DNA of 64,000 nucleotides from Streptomyces plumbidurans (GTDB lineage Bacteria > Actinomycetota > Actinomycetes > Streptomycetales > Streptomycetaceae). The stretch's first letter is position 1, and the number at the start of each line of letters is the position of its first letter. The translations under genes were made by a program, and so were the position numbers. Of the stretch, positions 36,374 through 44,780 are shown one piece after another. Location: assembly GCF_019857225.1 (NCBI RefSeq), contig NZ_JAFJSY010000001.1:124001-188000 (forward strand), written 5' to 3'. The notes under the pieces were generated by a model. It had not been told where the DNA came from. It made no database searches and worked only from the letters and a program-made list of their open reading frames with translations.

Positions 36374-37807
36374 TCAGAGGGGGAAGTGCTGATCGCGGTT
36401 GATGGTCACGGTCTGCAGGTACGTGAACTCGTTGATCGTCCCGGCGCCGCCGAACCGGCCGTAGCCACTGTCCTTGACGCCGCCGTAGGGCACATGCGAC
36501 TCGACCGCGAACGTCGAGCCGTTGATGTGCACGTTTGCGCTCTCCCAGCGGCCGGCCATCTCCAGTGCGAGCGTGATGTCGCTGGTGAAGATCGAGCCGG
36601 CCAGGCCGTACGCGGTGTCGTTCGCGATGGCGAGGGCCTCCTCGGCGCTGTCGACCCGGGTGATGCACGCGGCCGGCCCGAACGTCTCCTCGGTGTAGAT
36701 GCGCATGCCCGCGTCGACATGGTCGAGGACCGCCGGCTGGATGAAGGTCCCGTCGCGTCCGCCACCGGTCAGCAGGGTGGCACCGCGGGACACCGCGTCG
36801 TCGATGAGTTCCTTCACCCGTACGGCCTGTTCCTCGCCGATCAGGCACGTCAGATCGACCTCGCCCAGCCGGGGGTCGCCCACCCTCAGGGTGGCGGTGC
36901 GCTCGGCGAGCCGGCGGGCGAACTCGTCGGCGACCGGCGCCTCCACGAGGATCCGGCCGGTCGTCATACAGATCTGGCCCTGGTAGAGGAAGCTGCCCAT
37001 CGTCGCGGCGGACACGGCCTGGTCGAGGTCGGCGTCCCGCAGGACGATCATCGAGTTCTTCCCGCCGAGTTCGAGCAGCACCGGCTTGAGGTGCTCGCCC
37101 GCCAGGGCGGCCACGATCCTGCCGACCTTCGACGAGCCGGTGAAGTTGACGTGCCGTACGGAGGGGTGAGCGACGAGCGCGCGGACGATGTCCGGGCCGT
37201 TCTCGGGTGCGTTCACGACCACGTTCACCACCCCTTCCGGGAAGCCCGCCTCGGCGAAGACCTCACCGATGAGCAGATGGGTGGCCGGGCTGAGTTCGGA
37301 CCCGCGCATGACCGTGGTGTTGCCGCACGCGAGCGGCATCGCGACCGAACGCGTCGACAGCGAGATCGTCCCGTTCCACGGCGCGATGCCCAGCGTCACG
37401 CCCAGCGGCCGACGGATGCTCATGGTGAAGACGCCGGGGAGGTTGGAGGGGATCACCTCGCCGTTGATCCGGGTGCACACCGACGCGGCCTCGCGCAGGT
37501 TGTTGGCCCCGATAGCCATGTTGTGACCGATCGCGCGGCCGGTCGCGGCCACCTCGGACGTCAGCAGCCGCTGCAGGTCCGGCCCGCGCTTCTCGAGGAG
37601 GTCGGCCGCCCGCAGGAGCAGCCGCCTGCGTTCGATGGGCTTGGTCTGTGACCACTCGGGAAAGGCGGCAGCGGCCCGGTCGACCGCGGCGGTCGCCTCG
37701 GCGACGGTCATCGCGGGCGCCGTGCTCGCGACCTTGCCGGTCAGCGGCTCCAGGCGTTCGAACACCGGTCCCGCGTCGGGGGCGTGGTCAGGTGTGGTCA
37801 GCGTCAT
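36374..37807 (-). CDS. Aldehyde dehydrogenase (aromatic aldehyde type)
   Basis: A 477-residue aldehyde dehydrogenase. The fold landmarks are IAPWNGTISLSTRSVAMPLACGN, VNFTGSSKVGRIVA for the nucleotide site, the base Glu in LLELGGKNSM (about residue 248) and the nucleophile in YQGQICMTTGRILV (about 280). The GQICMTTGRI form occurs in vanillin, benzaldehyde and salicylaldehyde dehydrogenases, so an aromatic or unsaturated aldehyde is the likely substrate. It is the last gene of the minus-strand arm of the catabolic cluster, 33 bp after the amidohydrolase, and ends just before a strong terminator. Confidence 0.9.
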   Translation of the reverse strand: MTLTTPDHAPDAGPVFERLEPLTGKVASTAPAMTVAEATAAVDRAAAAFPEWSQTKPIERRRLLLRAADLLEKRGPDLQRLLTSEVAATGRAIGHNMAIGANNLREAASVCTRINGEVIPSNLPGVFTMSIRRPLGVTLGIAPWNGTISLSTRSVAMPLACGNTTVMRGSELSPATHLLIGEVFAEAGFPEGVVNVVVNAPENGPDIVRALVAHPSVRHVNFTGSSKVGRIVAALAGEHLKPVLLELGGKNSMIVLRDADLDQAVSAATMGSFLYQGQICMTTGRILVEAPVADEFARRLAERTATLRVGDPRLGEVDLTCLIGEEQAVRVKELIDDAVSRGATLLTGGGRDGTFIQPAVLDHVDAGMRIYTEETFGPAACITRVDSAEEALAIANDTAYGLAGSIFTSDITLALEMAGRWESANVHINGSTFAVESHVPYGGVKDSGYGRFGGAGTINEFTYLQTVTINRDQHFPL

Positions 37808-37840
37808 TGCTGTACTCCTTCGACGGTGCGGGTGCTGTTT

Positions 37841-38833
37841 TCAGACGGGGTCCAGGCCCAGCAGGCGCTCGGCGTTGCTGTGGGCGATCTTGCACTTGTC
37901 CGCGGGCGCCAGAGCCAGCTCGTGCAGGAACCGCACGGCCGGGCCGGTCTCTTCGTACGGGTAGTCGATGGCGAACATGACGTTGTCGATGCCGAGGGCG
38001 TGGACGGCACCGATCAGCGCGGCCGGTGAGCACACGCCGCTGGTGGTGATCGCCAGGCGCTGCCGGAGGTACTCGGAGGGAAGCTTCGTCAGTTCACGAG
38101 GCAGCTTGATCTTCTGCGCCATGGAGTCGAACCGGGCGAGCTGGAAGGGCAGGAACTCCCCCATGTGCCCCAGGATCAGACGGGCACCCGGGAACCTGTC
38201 GAAGACACCCCCGAAGACCAGGCGCATCGCGTGGGCTCCGGTGTCGGATGCCCAGCGGTACATGGCACCGCCGAGTTCCGGGTGGCCGTCGAGCACCTTC
38301 CACGCGTCGTCGGCGGGCGCCGGATGGGGGTGCAGATAGAGCGGCTTGCGCAGCTGTTCCAGTTCGGCCCAGACCGGGTCGAAGCGGGGCTCGTCCAGGT
38401 AGTGACCCAGGGTCGGGCCATTGACGAGTGCGCCGCTGAGCCCCAACTCCACGACCGCGCGCCGCAGTTCCTTGGCGGCGGCGTCGGGGTTCTGCAGGGG
38501 CAGCGCGGCGAGCCCGGCGAAACGGGTGGGGTGCGCGGCGATGACCTCGGCGAGGAAGTCGTTGGCGCGCCGCGCGTCGTCGACCGCCGCAACCGCGTCC
38601 GTCCGACCCTGCACGCCGGGCGATCCCAGGGACAGAACCTGCACGTCGACGCCGTGCTCGTCCATGTCCGGGATCCGGTACTCGGTGAAGTCGCTGATGC
38701 GTTGCCTGACATGGGTCAGCATGGCGGGCTGCATGACGCGCTCCACCGCGCTCATCGGCCGGCCGCCGGGGGGCACGTCCGGTGACCGGGGCGGGGCGAT
38801 CCGGAACGCTTCTTCCAGGGCGATGATCCTCAT
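37841..38833 (-). CDS. Amidohydrolase-family protein, resorcylate decarboxylase-like
   Basis: A 330-residue Amidohydro_2 (ACMSD family) TIM-barrel protein resembling gamma-resorcylate and 2,3-dihydroxybenzoate decarboxylases. Shared features are the opening RIIALEEAF, DMDEHGVDVQVLSLGSPGVQ, ALPLQNPDAAAKELRR, GALVNGP, PLYLHPHPAP, RLILGHMGEFLPF and the late metal/catalytic Asp in FAIDYPYEETG. One oddity: the usual E-x-H metal pair at the N-terminus is E-A-F here, so one His ligand is missing, while the later His and Asp are kept. It may be an active variant or may hydrolyse rather than decarboxylate. Context points to ring-acid catabolism. Confidence 0.85.
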   Translation of the reverse strand: MRIIALEEAFRIAPPRSPDVPPGGRPMSAVERVMQPAMLTHVRQRISDFTEYRIPDMDEHGVDVQVLSLGSPGVQGRTDAVAAVDDARRANDFLAEVIAAHPTRFAGLAALPLQNPDAAAKELRRAVVELGLSGALVNGPTLGHYLDEPRFDPVWAELEQLRKPLYLHPHPAPADDAWKVLDGHPELGGAMYRWASDTGAHAMRLVFGGVFDRFPGARLILGHMGEFLPFQLARFDSMAQKIKLPRELTKLPSEYLRQRLAITTSGVCSPAALIGAVHALGIDNVMFAIDYPYEETGPAVRFLHELALAPADKCKIAHSNAERLLGLDPV

Positions 38834-38840
38834 CCTGGCC

Positions 38841-39233
38841 TCAGCTCCCGCTCGACGCGGTGGCGACGAGACTCCAGCCGGAGCCGTCTGCGGACCTGTC
38901 CCGGACCCAGGTACGCGTCACGCTGGCCACCAAGGGGCGTCGTTGGTTTCCGCGGGCCACGGTGGCCTGCATCTTGCCGGTGATCACGGCGGTGTGGTCG
39001 AAGTGCAGGCTCGGCCCCTCGGTCATCGTGAACTCGACGATGCGCGGTCCGTCGCTCTGCTCGTTCCGGTCCAGGTAGGCGCGACCGGTCTCGAACCGGC
39101 CGTCGTGGTGGACGACGACTGCGTCCGGTCGCAGCAGCTTGCGCAGCGTCGCGATGTCTCCGGCGCCCATGGCCTTCTGCCATGCGTCGTCGTAGGCCGC
39201 GACCTCGTTCGGGACAGAGGATGCGTCGGTCAT
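38841..39233 (-). CDS. NTF2-like/SnoaL-type small protein
   Basis: A 130-residue cone-shaped alpha-beta barrel protein. The N-terminal helix AYDDAWQKAMGAGDIATLRKLLRPDAVVVHHDG is the usual start of DUF4440/SnoaL proteins, and the C-terminal strands read ASVTRTWVRDRSADGSGWSLVA. Such proteins are isomerases, hydrolases, ring-hydroxylation small subunits or stability partners. It is 7 bp from the amidohydrolase and should be co-transcribed with it and the aldehyde dehydrogenase. The ATG at 39231-39233 is preceded by GGAGGAAG. Upstream lie two copies of CGCTCCCGAGGTGGA (about 39248-39281). Confidence 0.8.
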   Translation of the reverse strand: MTDASSVPNEVAAYDDAWQKAMGAGDIATLRKLLRPDAVVVHHDGRFETGRAYLDRNEQSDGPRIVEFTMTEGPSLHFDHTAVITGKMQATVARGNQRRPLVASVTRTWVRDRSADGSGWSLVATASSGS

Positions 39234-39360
39234 GTCTTCCTCCCAAGGTGGATGCGCTCCCGAGGTGGAACGCTCCCGAGGTGGATACGGCGTCGCCGAC
39301 GACCGCCCCGTGGTGCCGGGGCGGACGGTCGGTCGGGAAGGAGTGGAGAAGTACCTGGGG

Positions 39361-39420
39361 TCGGATCAGGCCAGGTCAGGTGAGGTCAGGCCAGGTGAGG
39401 CCAGGTCAGGTCAGGTCGGA
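39361..39420. repeat. Degenerate pentamer array over the end of the IclR gene
   Basis: Twelve imperfect pentamers (TCAGG, CCAGG, TGAGG and TCGGA variants) run across the 3' end of the IclR gene. The last three sense codons and the stop codon of that gene are made from repeat units, so the protein ends Asp-Leu-Thr. Confidence 0.9.
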
Positions 39421-40185
39421 TCGCGCCGGCAGGGCGCCGGAGATCGACTCCGCGGCCCGGTGGACCTTCTTGCCGTAGTCGTCGAGCAGCTCGTCGGGCA
39501 TCCGGCTCGCGGGCCCGGAGATCGACAGTGAAGCGACGGTGTGGCCACCCTGCCGGATCGCGGCGCCGACGGAGACGACGCCTTCCTCGATCTCCTCGTG
39601 GCAGACCGCGTAACCGAGCTCGGTGATCCTCGCGAGCTCCGCACGCAGTACGGCGGGGTCGACGATGGTCCGCTTGGTGGTGGCCGCCAGGCCCTCCGCC
39701 AGGTAAGCCTCGACTTCCTCGGACGGAAGCGAGGCCAGGATCGCCTTGCCGTTGGACGTGGCGTGCAACGCGCCGCGGGTGCCCAGCGACACCACCGCGC
39801 GCAGTGGCCGTGGGCTGTCGATCCGCTCCACGAGGACGGCGTCGCGACCGGAGGGCACCACGAGGTGCACGGTCTCGCCCACCTCGGCACTGAGGGCCTT
39901 CATGACCGGCAGCGCTGCCGATCGAAGCCCTCCGCGAGAACTGACGACGCTGCCCACCACGAAGGCCCGCACCCCGACCTGCCAGCGACCGGTGTCCTCG
40001 TACGGCTCGATCCAACCCGCCTCGGCGAGCGTGGCCAGGCTGCGTTGCACCGTGGCTTTGGGCAGTCGGAGGGTCCGGGCCAGCGCGCTGAGCCCGACGG
40101 GTTGGTCGACCGCCACCGCTTCGAGGACCTGGAGCGCGGTGGTCACGCTGCGCATGGCCGTGCCACGTCTCCCGGCGGTTGGCAC
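39406..40185 (-). CDS. IclR-family regulator of the catabolic cluster
   Basis: A 259-residue IclR regulator. The winged helix is at about residues 12-75 (VTTALQVLEAVAVDQPVGLSALARTLRLPKATVQRSLATL) and the effector domain follows, with VHLVVPSGRDAVLVERIDSP, GALHATSNGKAILASLP and GAAIRQGGHTVASLSISGPASRM. Effectors in this family are often aromatic acids or their ring-cleavage products. The start is set at the GTG at 40183-40185, which has GGAGG at 5-base spacing; an ATG ten codons later is the alternative. It sits in the middle of the cluster. The C-terminus is made from a pentamer array. Confidence 0.9.
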   Translation of the reverse strand: MPTAGRRGTAMRSVTTALQVLEAVAVDQPVGLSALARTLRLPKATVQRSLATLAEAGWIEPYEDTGRWQVGVRAFVVGSVVSSRGGLRSAALPVMKALSAEVGETVHLVVPSGRDAVLVERIDSPRPLRAVVSLGTRGALHATSNGKAILASLPSEEVEAYLAEGLAATTKRTIVDPAVLRAELARITELGYAVCHEEIEEGVVSVGAAIRQGGHTVASLSISGPASRMPDELLDDYGKKVHRAAESISGALPARSDLT

Positions 40186-40282
40186 GGTGTCCTCCGTTCG
40201 ATCACCGCGCACGCTCGTCAACGCGATGGTCACTGGCTCGTACTCGCTGCGTTCCGTGTATCCGGCCGTCATTCTTCGACTC

Positions 40283-41536
40283 TCATTCGGGACCGTCAAG
40301 GAGACCCGCGCCGCCGGTCGCCCGCCGGACGAGCTCGACTCCGTAGTCGTTGCCGTTCGGCGTCCGCACGAGGGTGTGGGTGTGGAACTTCTCCGGCTCG
40401 GGGTTGGCCAGGAAGATCCCCGCGTGGTGGTCGAACTCGACGAGTACGACCGGGCTCTGGATCCGGTAGTAGAACGGGTCGTCGTGCCCGCGGCCGCCGA
40501 TCCAGCAGAAGTACGTCTCGTCGAGGTGGCGGCGGACCGCCCGCATCCGCGCGGCGCGGGGGCCGTCCGGCTGGTAGGCGAGGAAGAGTTGCACGATCTC
40601 CAGCAGCCGCCGCCGCTGCATCCCGTCGAGCCCCGTGGCGGGGATTCCCTCCAGGGGGATCTCGCGGTTGTCCTGGAAGGCGCCGCCCAGGTGGAGTTCG
40701 TCGCCGGGGTGCAGTCGGCCCGGAGGCATCGCCGGGTCCCGCTTGTGCCGGTAGAGCACGGCACGCCCGGCCTGTTCGTCCGTGAGGCTCTGCGCGAGGG
40801 CGAGGCCCGCCCGTTCCTGCTCCCCGAAGAGCGTCAGCCCCGCGCGCTCGCCGCGGTCGACGCGGTTGGGCTCGGCCCCGAAGAAGACCGGCGTGAACAC
40901 CTGCCGGCCGCCGACGAACAGGCAGTTCAGAGCCAGATGATGGCCCCACAGATTCCAGCCCCACGGCTCGGACGCCGAGGGCGTTCCGAACAGATTGAGG
41001 TTGTAGCTGTTCTCGTTGAGGATGCGTGGCAGGCCGACCAGCTCGCCCAGGAACTTGTTGACGTGCATGACGTCACGGACCGTCCGTGCGCCGGTGGGGC
41101 TCAAGGACGCGTCGGCCAGATCGAAGACGCGGTTCCGCACCGCACGGTCGACTTCCTCGAGGCGGATCCCGAAGCGGTTCAGGTAGAACTCGGGGTTCAT
41201 CCACGCGCGCCACACCCTGCTGTCCAGCGGGTGCACGGTCGCCTCCCGCTCCTGGGGGCTCAGGGAGCGGATCAGCGCCTCGGCGGCCGCCACCGCCGCA
41301 CCCGTCGGCGCGGCCTCGTCGGGCCCCAGCTCGAAGAGGCCCGGTCGCACGTACCCGTCGGTGGTGACGCCCTTGAACCGGGTCTTCTCGAACAGCTCGG
41401 TCCAGCCGGACAACGCCTCGTCGACCGCGGGCACTTGACGCATCTCGTCGACGTAGCTGCGCGGGTCGCACGACCGATACGCCGCCAACCGCGGGTGGTC
41501 CAGCGGGAAAACGTGATCCCTGAAATCGCCGGCCAT
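40283..41536 (-). CDS. DUF3500 domain protein
   Basis: A 417-residue protein of the DUF3500 family, which has no established biochemical role. The family marks are clear: RFKGVTTDGYVRPGLFEL, RAWMNPEFYLNRFGIRLEE, GWNLWGHHLALNCLFVG, FFGAEPNRVDRG, and a C-terminal YFCWIGGRGHDDPFYYRIQSPVVLVEFDHHAGIF ending in HTHTLVRTPNGNDYG. The many conserved His and Asp/Glu (GHH, DHHAG, HTHT) look like a metal site, so a metal-dependent enzyme is a reasonable guess. GGAGGTGAC precedes the ATG. It is the first minus-strand gene from the divergent promoter that also drives the CoA-transferase, so it likely takes part in the same pathway. Confidence 0.88.
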   Translation of the reverse strand: MAGDFRDHVFPLDHPRLAAYRSCDPRSYVDEMRQVPAVDEALSGWTELFEKTRFKGVTTDGYVRPGLFELGPDEAAPTGAAVAAAEALIRSLSPQEREATVHPLDSRVWRAWMNPEFYLNRFGIRLEEVDRAVRNRVFDLADASLSPTGARTVRDVMHVNKFLGELVGLPRILNENSYNLNLFGTPSASEPWGWNLWGHHLALNCLFVGGRQVFTPVFFGAEPNRVDRGERAGLTLFGEQERAGLALAQSLTDEQAGRAVLYRHKRDPAMPPGRLHPGDELHLGGAFQDNREIPLEGIPATGLDGMQRRRLLEIVQLFLAYQPDGPRAARMRAVRRHLDETYFCWIGGRGHDDPFYYRIQSPVVLVEFDHHAGIFLANPEPEKFHTHTLVRTPNGNDYGVELVRRATGGAGLLDGPE

Positions 41537-41607
41537 GTCACCTCCAGCCAGAGGACGGGACTACGACGACCCGTCCGAACCCTGACGCGTCCACCGGCAC
41601 GCCGCTC

Positions 41608-41681
41608 TTGACGCCTCCGGAACGCCCGACCTAATTTGCCAGAGGATCGCAATGCAGTCCAGTGGTCCGCATCGTGGACCA
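41608..41681 (+). promoter_or_regulatory. Cluster promoter with dyad operator (likely IclR site)
   Basis: TTGACG (41608-41613), a 17-base spacer and CTAATT (41631-41636) form a sigma-70-like promoter toward the CoA-transferase. Downstream, TGGTCC-N7-GGACCA (41663-41681) is a clean dyad lying over the 5' leader, 22 bp before the start codon. It is the best candidate for binding by the cluster IclR protein and may also affect the DUF3500 gene on the other strand. Confidence 0.6.
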
Positions 41682-41703
41682 ATAGGCGAGAGGTCGGGAG
41701 ACG

Positions 41704-43017
41704 ATGACGACATCCACCAGCCGTCCGAACGGGCCTCCGTTCCTCCAAGGCGTACGTGTTCTGGACATCACCGGCGCCCTGGCCGGCCCCTACTGCACGA
41801 CGATCCTTTCCGACCTCGGAGCCGAGGTGCTCAAGGTCGAGCCGGTGGGCGGCGACACGATGCGCACGCGGCGGATGGGGCCCGGACAAAGACCGCTGCC
41901 CTTCGATCTCATCCATCGCGACAAAGGCAGCCTGGCGGCGGACCTGAAGTCGGACGAGGGCAGAGAGATCGTCCGCGACCTGGCCCGGCGCAGCGACGTC
42001 CTCGTCGAGAACTTCCGCGCCGGAGCGATGGCCCGGCTCGGGCTCGGCTATGAGGACCTCCGTGACGACTGCCCCGACCTCGTCTACTGCTCGATCTCCG
42101 GCTTCGGGCAGTTCGGACCGATGCGCGACGCGAAGGGCATCGATCTGATCGCGCAGGCGTACAGCGGCCTCATGTCGGTGACCGGTTCGCCCGACGGCCG
42201 GCTGGCGAAGGCGGGCTTTCCCGTGTCCGATGTCGGGACCGGCATGTGGGGAGCCATCGGCGTGCTCGCCGCTCTGCTGCGCTCCCGGGCCGGTGGCGGC
42301 GGCGCCCACATCGACGTAGCCCTGGCCGACTCGGTGGCGGCGTGGTCGCTGTGGGAGGTCGCCGACTACCTCGCGACGGGGGTACAGCCCGGGCCGCTCG
42401 GCACGGCGCACCGGCTGGCCGCACCCTACGAGGCCTTCCGCTGCGCCGACGGGAACACGCTGGTCATAGGTGCGGTCGAGCGCGCCTGGACGGCGCTGTG
42501 CCGGGTGCTGGGCATCGACCTGTCCGGCGACGCGCGATTCGCCACGGAATACGAACGCTTCGTGCACCGCGAGCCCCTCGCGGAGATCCTGCAGAAGCAG
42601 TTCGTCACCGCCGACCGTGCCCATTGGATGGCGGCCCTGCGGGCGGCCGGGGTGCCGTGCGGGCCGGTGAACGGGATCGGCGACATCGTCGGCGACGAGC
42701 AGTTCCTCGCGCGCGGACTGTTCGTCCACGACGAGGACCGCCATGGTCAGCCGACGATCGTCAACACGCCGATCATCTCCGACGGAGCACCCCGGGCGCG
42801 GGGAGCGGCGCCGGAACTGGGCCGGGACACCCGCACGGTCCTCGCCTCACTCGGCTACGACGAACAGCGCGTCGAAGCCCTGATCGAGGCCGGCGTGGTG
42901 GCCGCGTCCTCGGTCGGAACGGGCCACGTCGACCAGCGACCGGTCCCGACGGGTGCCGACGCGTCGACCGGGCCCGGTCTCCCCCGCCACGACCCGATGA
43001 GACTGGAGACACCGTGA
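41704..43017 (+). CDS. CaiB/BaiF (class III) CoA-transferase
   Basis: A 437-residue family III CoA-transferase, which moves CoA between acids through an aspartyl-CoA intermediate. The N-terminus reads LQGVRVLDITGALAGPYCTTILSDLGAEVLKVEP, the canonical CaiB start. The catalytic Asp is in the AKGIDLIAQAYSGLMSVTG segment (about residue 146), and GAHIDVALADSVAAW and VPCGPVNGIGDIVGDEQF are further family marks. It opens the plus-strand arm of the cluster and would activate the pathway acid for the hydratase two genes on. Its last seven codons are part of a 20-bp tandem duplication that also creates the next ribosome site. Confidence 0.93.
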   Translation: MTTSTSRPNGPPFLQGVRVLDITGALAGPYCTTILSDLGAEVLKVEPVGGDTMRTRRMGPGQRPLPFDLIHRDKGSLAADLKSDEGREIVRDLARRSDVLVENFRAGAMARLGLGYEDLRDDCPDLVYCSISGFGQFGPMRDAKGIDLIAQAYSGLMSVTGSPDGRLAKAGFPVSDVGTGMWGAIGVLAALLRSRAGGGGAHIDVALADSVAAWSLWEVADYLATGVQPGPLGTAHRLAAPYEAFRCADGNTLVIGAVERAWTALCRVLGIDLSGDARFATEYERFVHREPLAEILQKQFVTADRAHWMAALRAAGVPCGPVNGIGDIVGDEQFLARGLFVHDEDRHGQPTIVNTPIISDGAPRARGAAPELGRDTRTVLASLGYDEQRVEALIEAGVVAASSVGTGHVDQRPVPTGADASTGPGLPRHDPMRLETP

Positions 43018-43040
43018 TGAGACAGGAGACACTGCAATGA
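42996..43040 (+). promoter_or_regulatory. Duplicated ribosome site with 7-codon relay ORF
   Basis: A 20-bp unit beginning GATGAGAC occurs twice in tandem (42996-43015 and 43016-43035, three mismatches). The second copy gives an ATG at 43017 that overlaps the CoA-transferase stop (TGATG). It opens the reading MRQETLQ and ends in a TGA that overlaps the next gene's ATG at 43037 (ATGA). AGGAGA for that gene lies inside it. Confidence 0.6.
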
Positions 43041-43933
43041 CCGCATACTCCGCCGTCGACTGGTCCGACGGCCTGGGGCTCGCACGGACCGCGACCGGCG
43101 ACGGGCCCCTCGTCGTTCTGCGCCGCGACGCCGATCCCGCCGCCGCGATCGCACTCGTCGACGGCCGGCGTTTTCCGGACCTGCCCGCTCTGCTGGAGGC
43201 GGCCGACGGCGATCCGTCGCGCATCACGGCCGGAGACCCGCTCGACGCTCCCGACCGGGCACTGCTGAGCCCGGTCGGCCGGCCGGGAAAGATCATCTGC
43301 GTCGGCCAGAACTACCTCGACCACGTCCACGAAGGGGGCCGGACCGACGGCCCCGCGCATCCGGACCTGTTCCCCAAGTGGCACACATGCCTCAGTGGCC
43401 CCTACAGCGACGTGCCCCTGCCGCCGGAGTCCGACCAGATCGACTACGAGAGCGAACTGACCGTGGTCATCGGCCGACGCGCCCGCCGGGTCGTCGCAGG
43501 GAACGCCGCCGACGTGGTGTTCGGGTACACCGCCGCCGGCGACGGTTCGGTACGCGACTACCAGGTCCACACCGGCCAGCGCACGGCCGGGAAGGCGTGG
43601 GACTCCCTGACTCCGCTCGGGCCGGTCGTCGTGCCCGCCGAACAGCTGGGCGGCGCCCGCCCCGATCTCGCGATCACCGGGCTGCTCAACGGCCAGGTCG
43701 TCCAGGACGACCGGACGGCGAAGCTGCTCTTCGGCATTCCCGAACTCATCGCCTACATCACCACGGTGATGACGCTCGAGCCCGGTGACCTCATCCTGAC
43801 GGGGACCCCTTCAGGCGTCGGGGCCGCCCGGACACCACCACTGTGGCTCGCGGACGGTTCGGAGTTCGAGGTGCGCATCGAGGGCATCGGCTCGCTGCGC
43901 AACCGCTACGTCACCGAGCAGGTGCCCCGGTGA
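43037..43933 (+). CDS. Fumarylacetoacetate hydrolase family protein
   Basis: A 298-residue FAH-superfamily enzyme. These metal enzymes hydrolyse, hydrate, decarboxylate or isomerise beta-diketo acids and ring-cleavage products. The core reads GRPGKIICVGQNYLDHVHEGG, then the metal Glu pair in DYESELTVVIGRRARRV, GYTAAGDGSVRDYQ, a Lys-containing KAWDSLTPLGP, and the C-terminal LEPGDLILTGTPSGVGAARTPP. It fits a late step of a ring-cleavage pathway. It is coupled upstream by a 7-codon relay ORF and downstream by a GTGA overlap with the hydratase gene. Confidence 0.92.
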   Translation: MTAYSAVDWSDGLGLARTATGDGPLVVLRRDADPAAAIALVDGRRFPDLPALLEAADGDPSRITAGDPLDAPDRALLSPVGRPGKIICVGQNYLDHVHEGGRTDGPAHPDLFPKWHTCLSGPYSDVPLPPESDQIDYESELTVVIGRRARRVVAGNAADVVFGYTAAGDGSVRDYQVHTGQRTAGKAWDSLTPLGPVVVPAEQLGGARPDLAITGLLNGQVVQDDRTAKLLFGIPELIAYITTVMTLEPGDLILTGTPSGVGAARTPPLWLADGSEFEVRIEGIGSLRNRYVTEQVPR

Positions 43934-44748
43934 CGGCCACGACCACCGGCAAACCGGCGATCACGACCAGGGTGCACGACGGCGTCGGCACGATCGAGAT
44001 CAGCAACCCGCCCCGTCGCAACGCGCTGTCGGTGTCGATGATGCTCGATCTCTCCGCGGCCCTGCACGCCCTGGACTCCGACCCCGATGTCCGCGTCGTC
44101 GTCCTGCGCGGCTCGGGCGAGGAAGCGTTCGTCTCGGGGGCCGACCTCAGCGAGAGCGAGTTCGGCGCCGGGAGGGAAGAGGCACAGGAGCGCTTCGACG
44201 CGGCGCTGGACAGGCTGTTCACCCGCCTCGCCCACTTGTCCGTCCCGCTGATCGCCCGCATTCACGGCCACTGCCTGGGCGCCGGCGTCGCGGTCGCGCT
44301 CCACGCGGACCTGCGCTGCGCCGACACCCGCACGGTGCTGAGCATCCCGGCCGCCAGGCTGGGCATCGGCTATCCACTGGCGCGAACCGCCGACCTCGTC
44401 CACACGGTCGGGCCCTCGGCCGCGGCCGACCTGCTCTACACCGGCCGCCGTGTCCCCGCCGCCGAGGCCCTGGCCATGGGGTTGCTGGATCGTGTCGTAG
44501 AGCCCGAGCGGCTGGGTGAGGTCGTCGACGGACTCGCGGCGACGATCGCCGCCAACGCGCCCCTTTCGGTCCGGGCGGCCAAAGCCGCCATCACAGCAGT
44601 GCGCCGTACGGCAGGCATCGCGCCGGACCACGACGAGATCACACGCCGCGCCGAGGCCGAGATCGCGCGCTGCGCCGCCTCCGGGGACCGACGCGAGGGA
44701 ACCACCGCGTTCCTGGAGAAGCGGACACCCCATTTCACCGGCCGCTGA
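43930..44748 (+). CDS. Enoyl-CoA hydratase/isomerase family protein
   Basis: A 272-residue crotonase. The two oxyanion-hole segments are present: SGEEAFVSGADLSE and HGHCLGAGVAVALHADLRCAD. The first catalytic Glu position of true hydratases (in the segment before LGIGYPL) is IPAARLG, with Ala instead of Glu. It may therefore be an isomerase, a hydrolase or a C-C lyase rather than a simple hydratase. The start is the GTG at 43930, overlapping the FAH stop (GTGA). It would act on a CoA ester formed by the class III CoA-transferase of the same operon. Confidence 0.9.
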   Translation: MTATTTGKPAITTRVHDGVGTIEISNPPRRNALSVSMMLDLSAALHALDSDPDVRVVVLRGSGEEAFVSGADLSESEFGAGREEAQERFDAALDRLFTRLAHLSVPLIARIHGHCLGAGVAVALHADLRCADTRTVLSIPAARLGIGYPLARTADLVHTVGPSAAADLLYTGRRVPAAEALAMGLLDRVVEPERLGEVVDGLAATIAANAPLSVRAAKAAITAVRRTAGIAPDHDEITRRAEAEIARCAASGDRREGTTAFLEKRTPHFTGR

Positions 44749-44780
44749 CGGGCCGACACCGACAACCAGCGGGAGTACTG

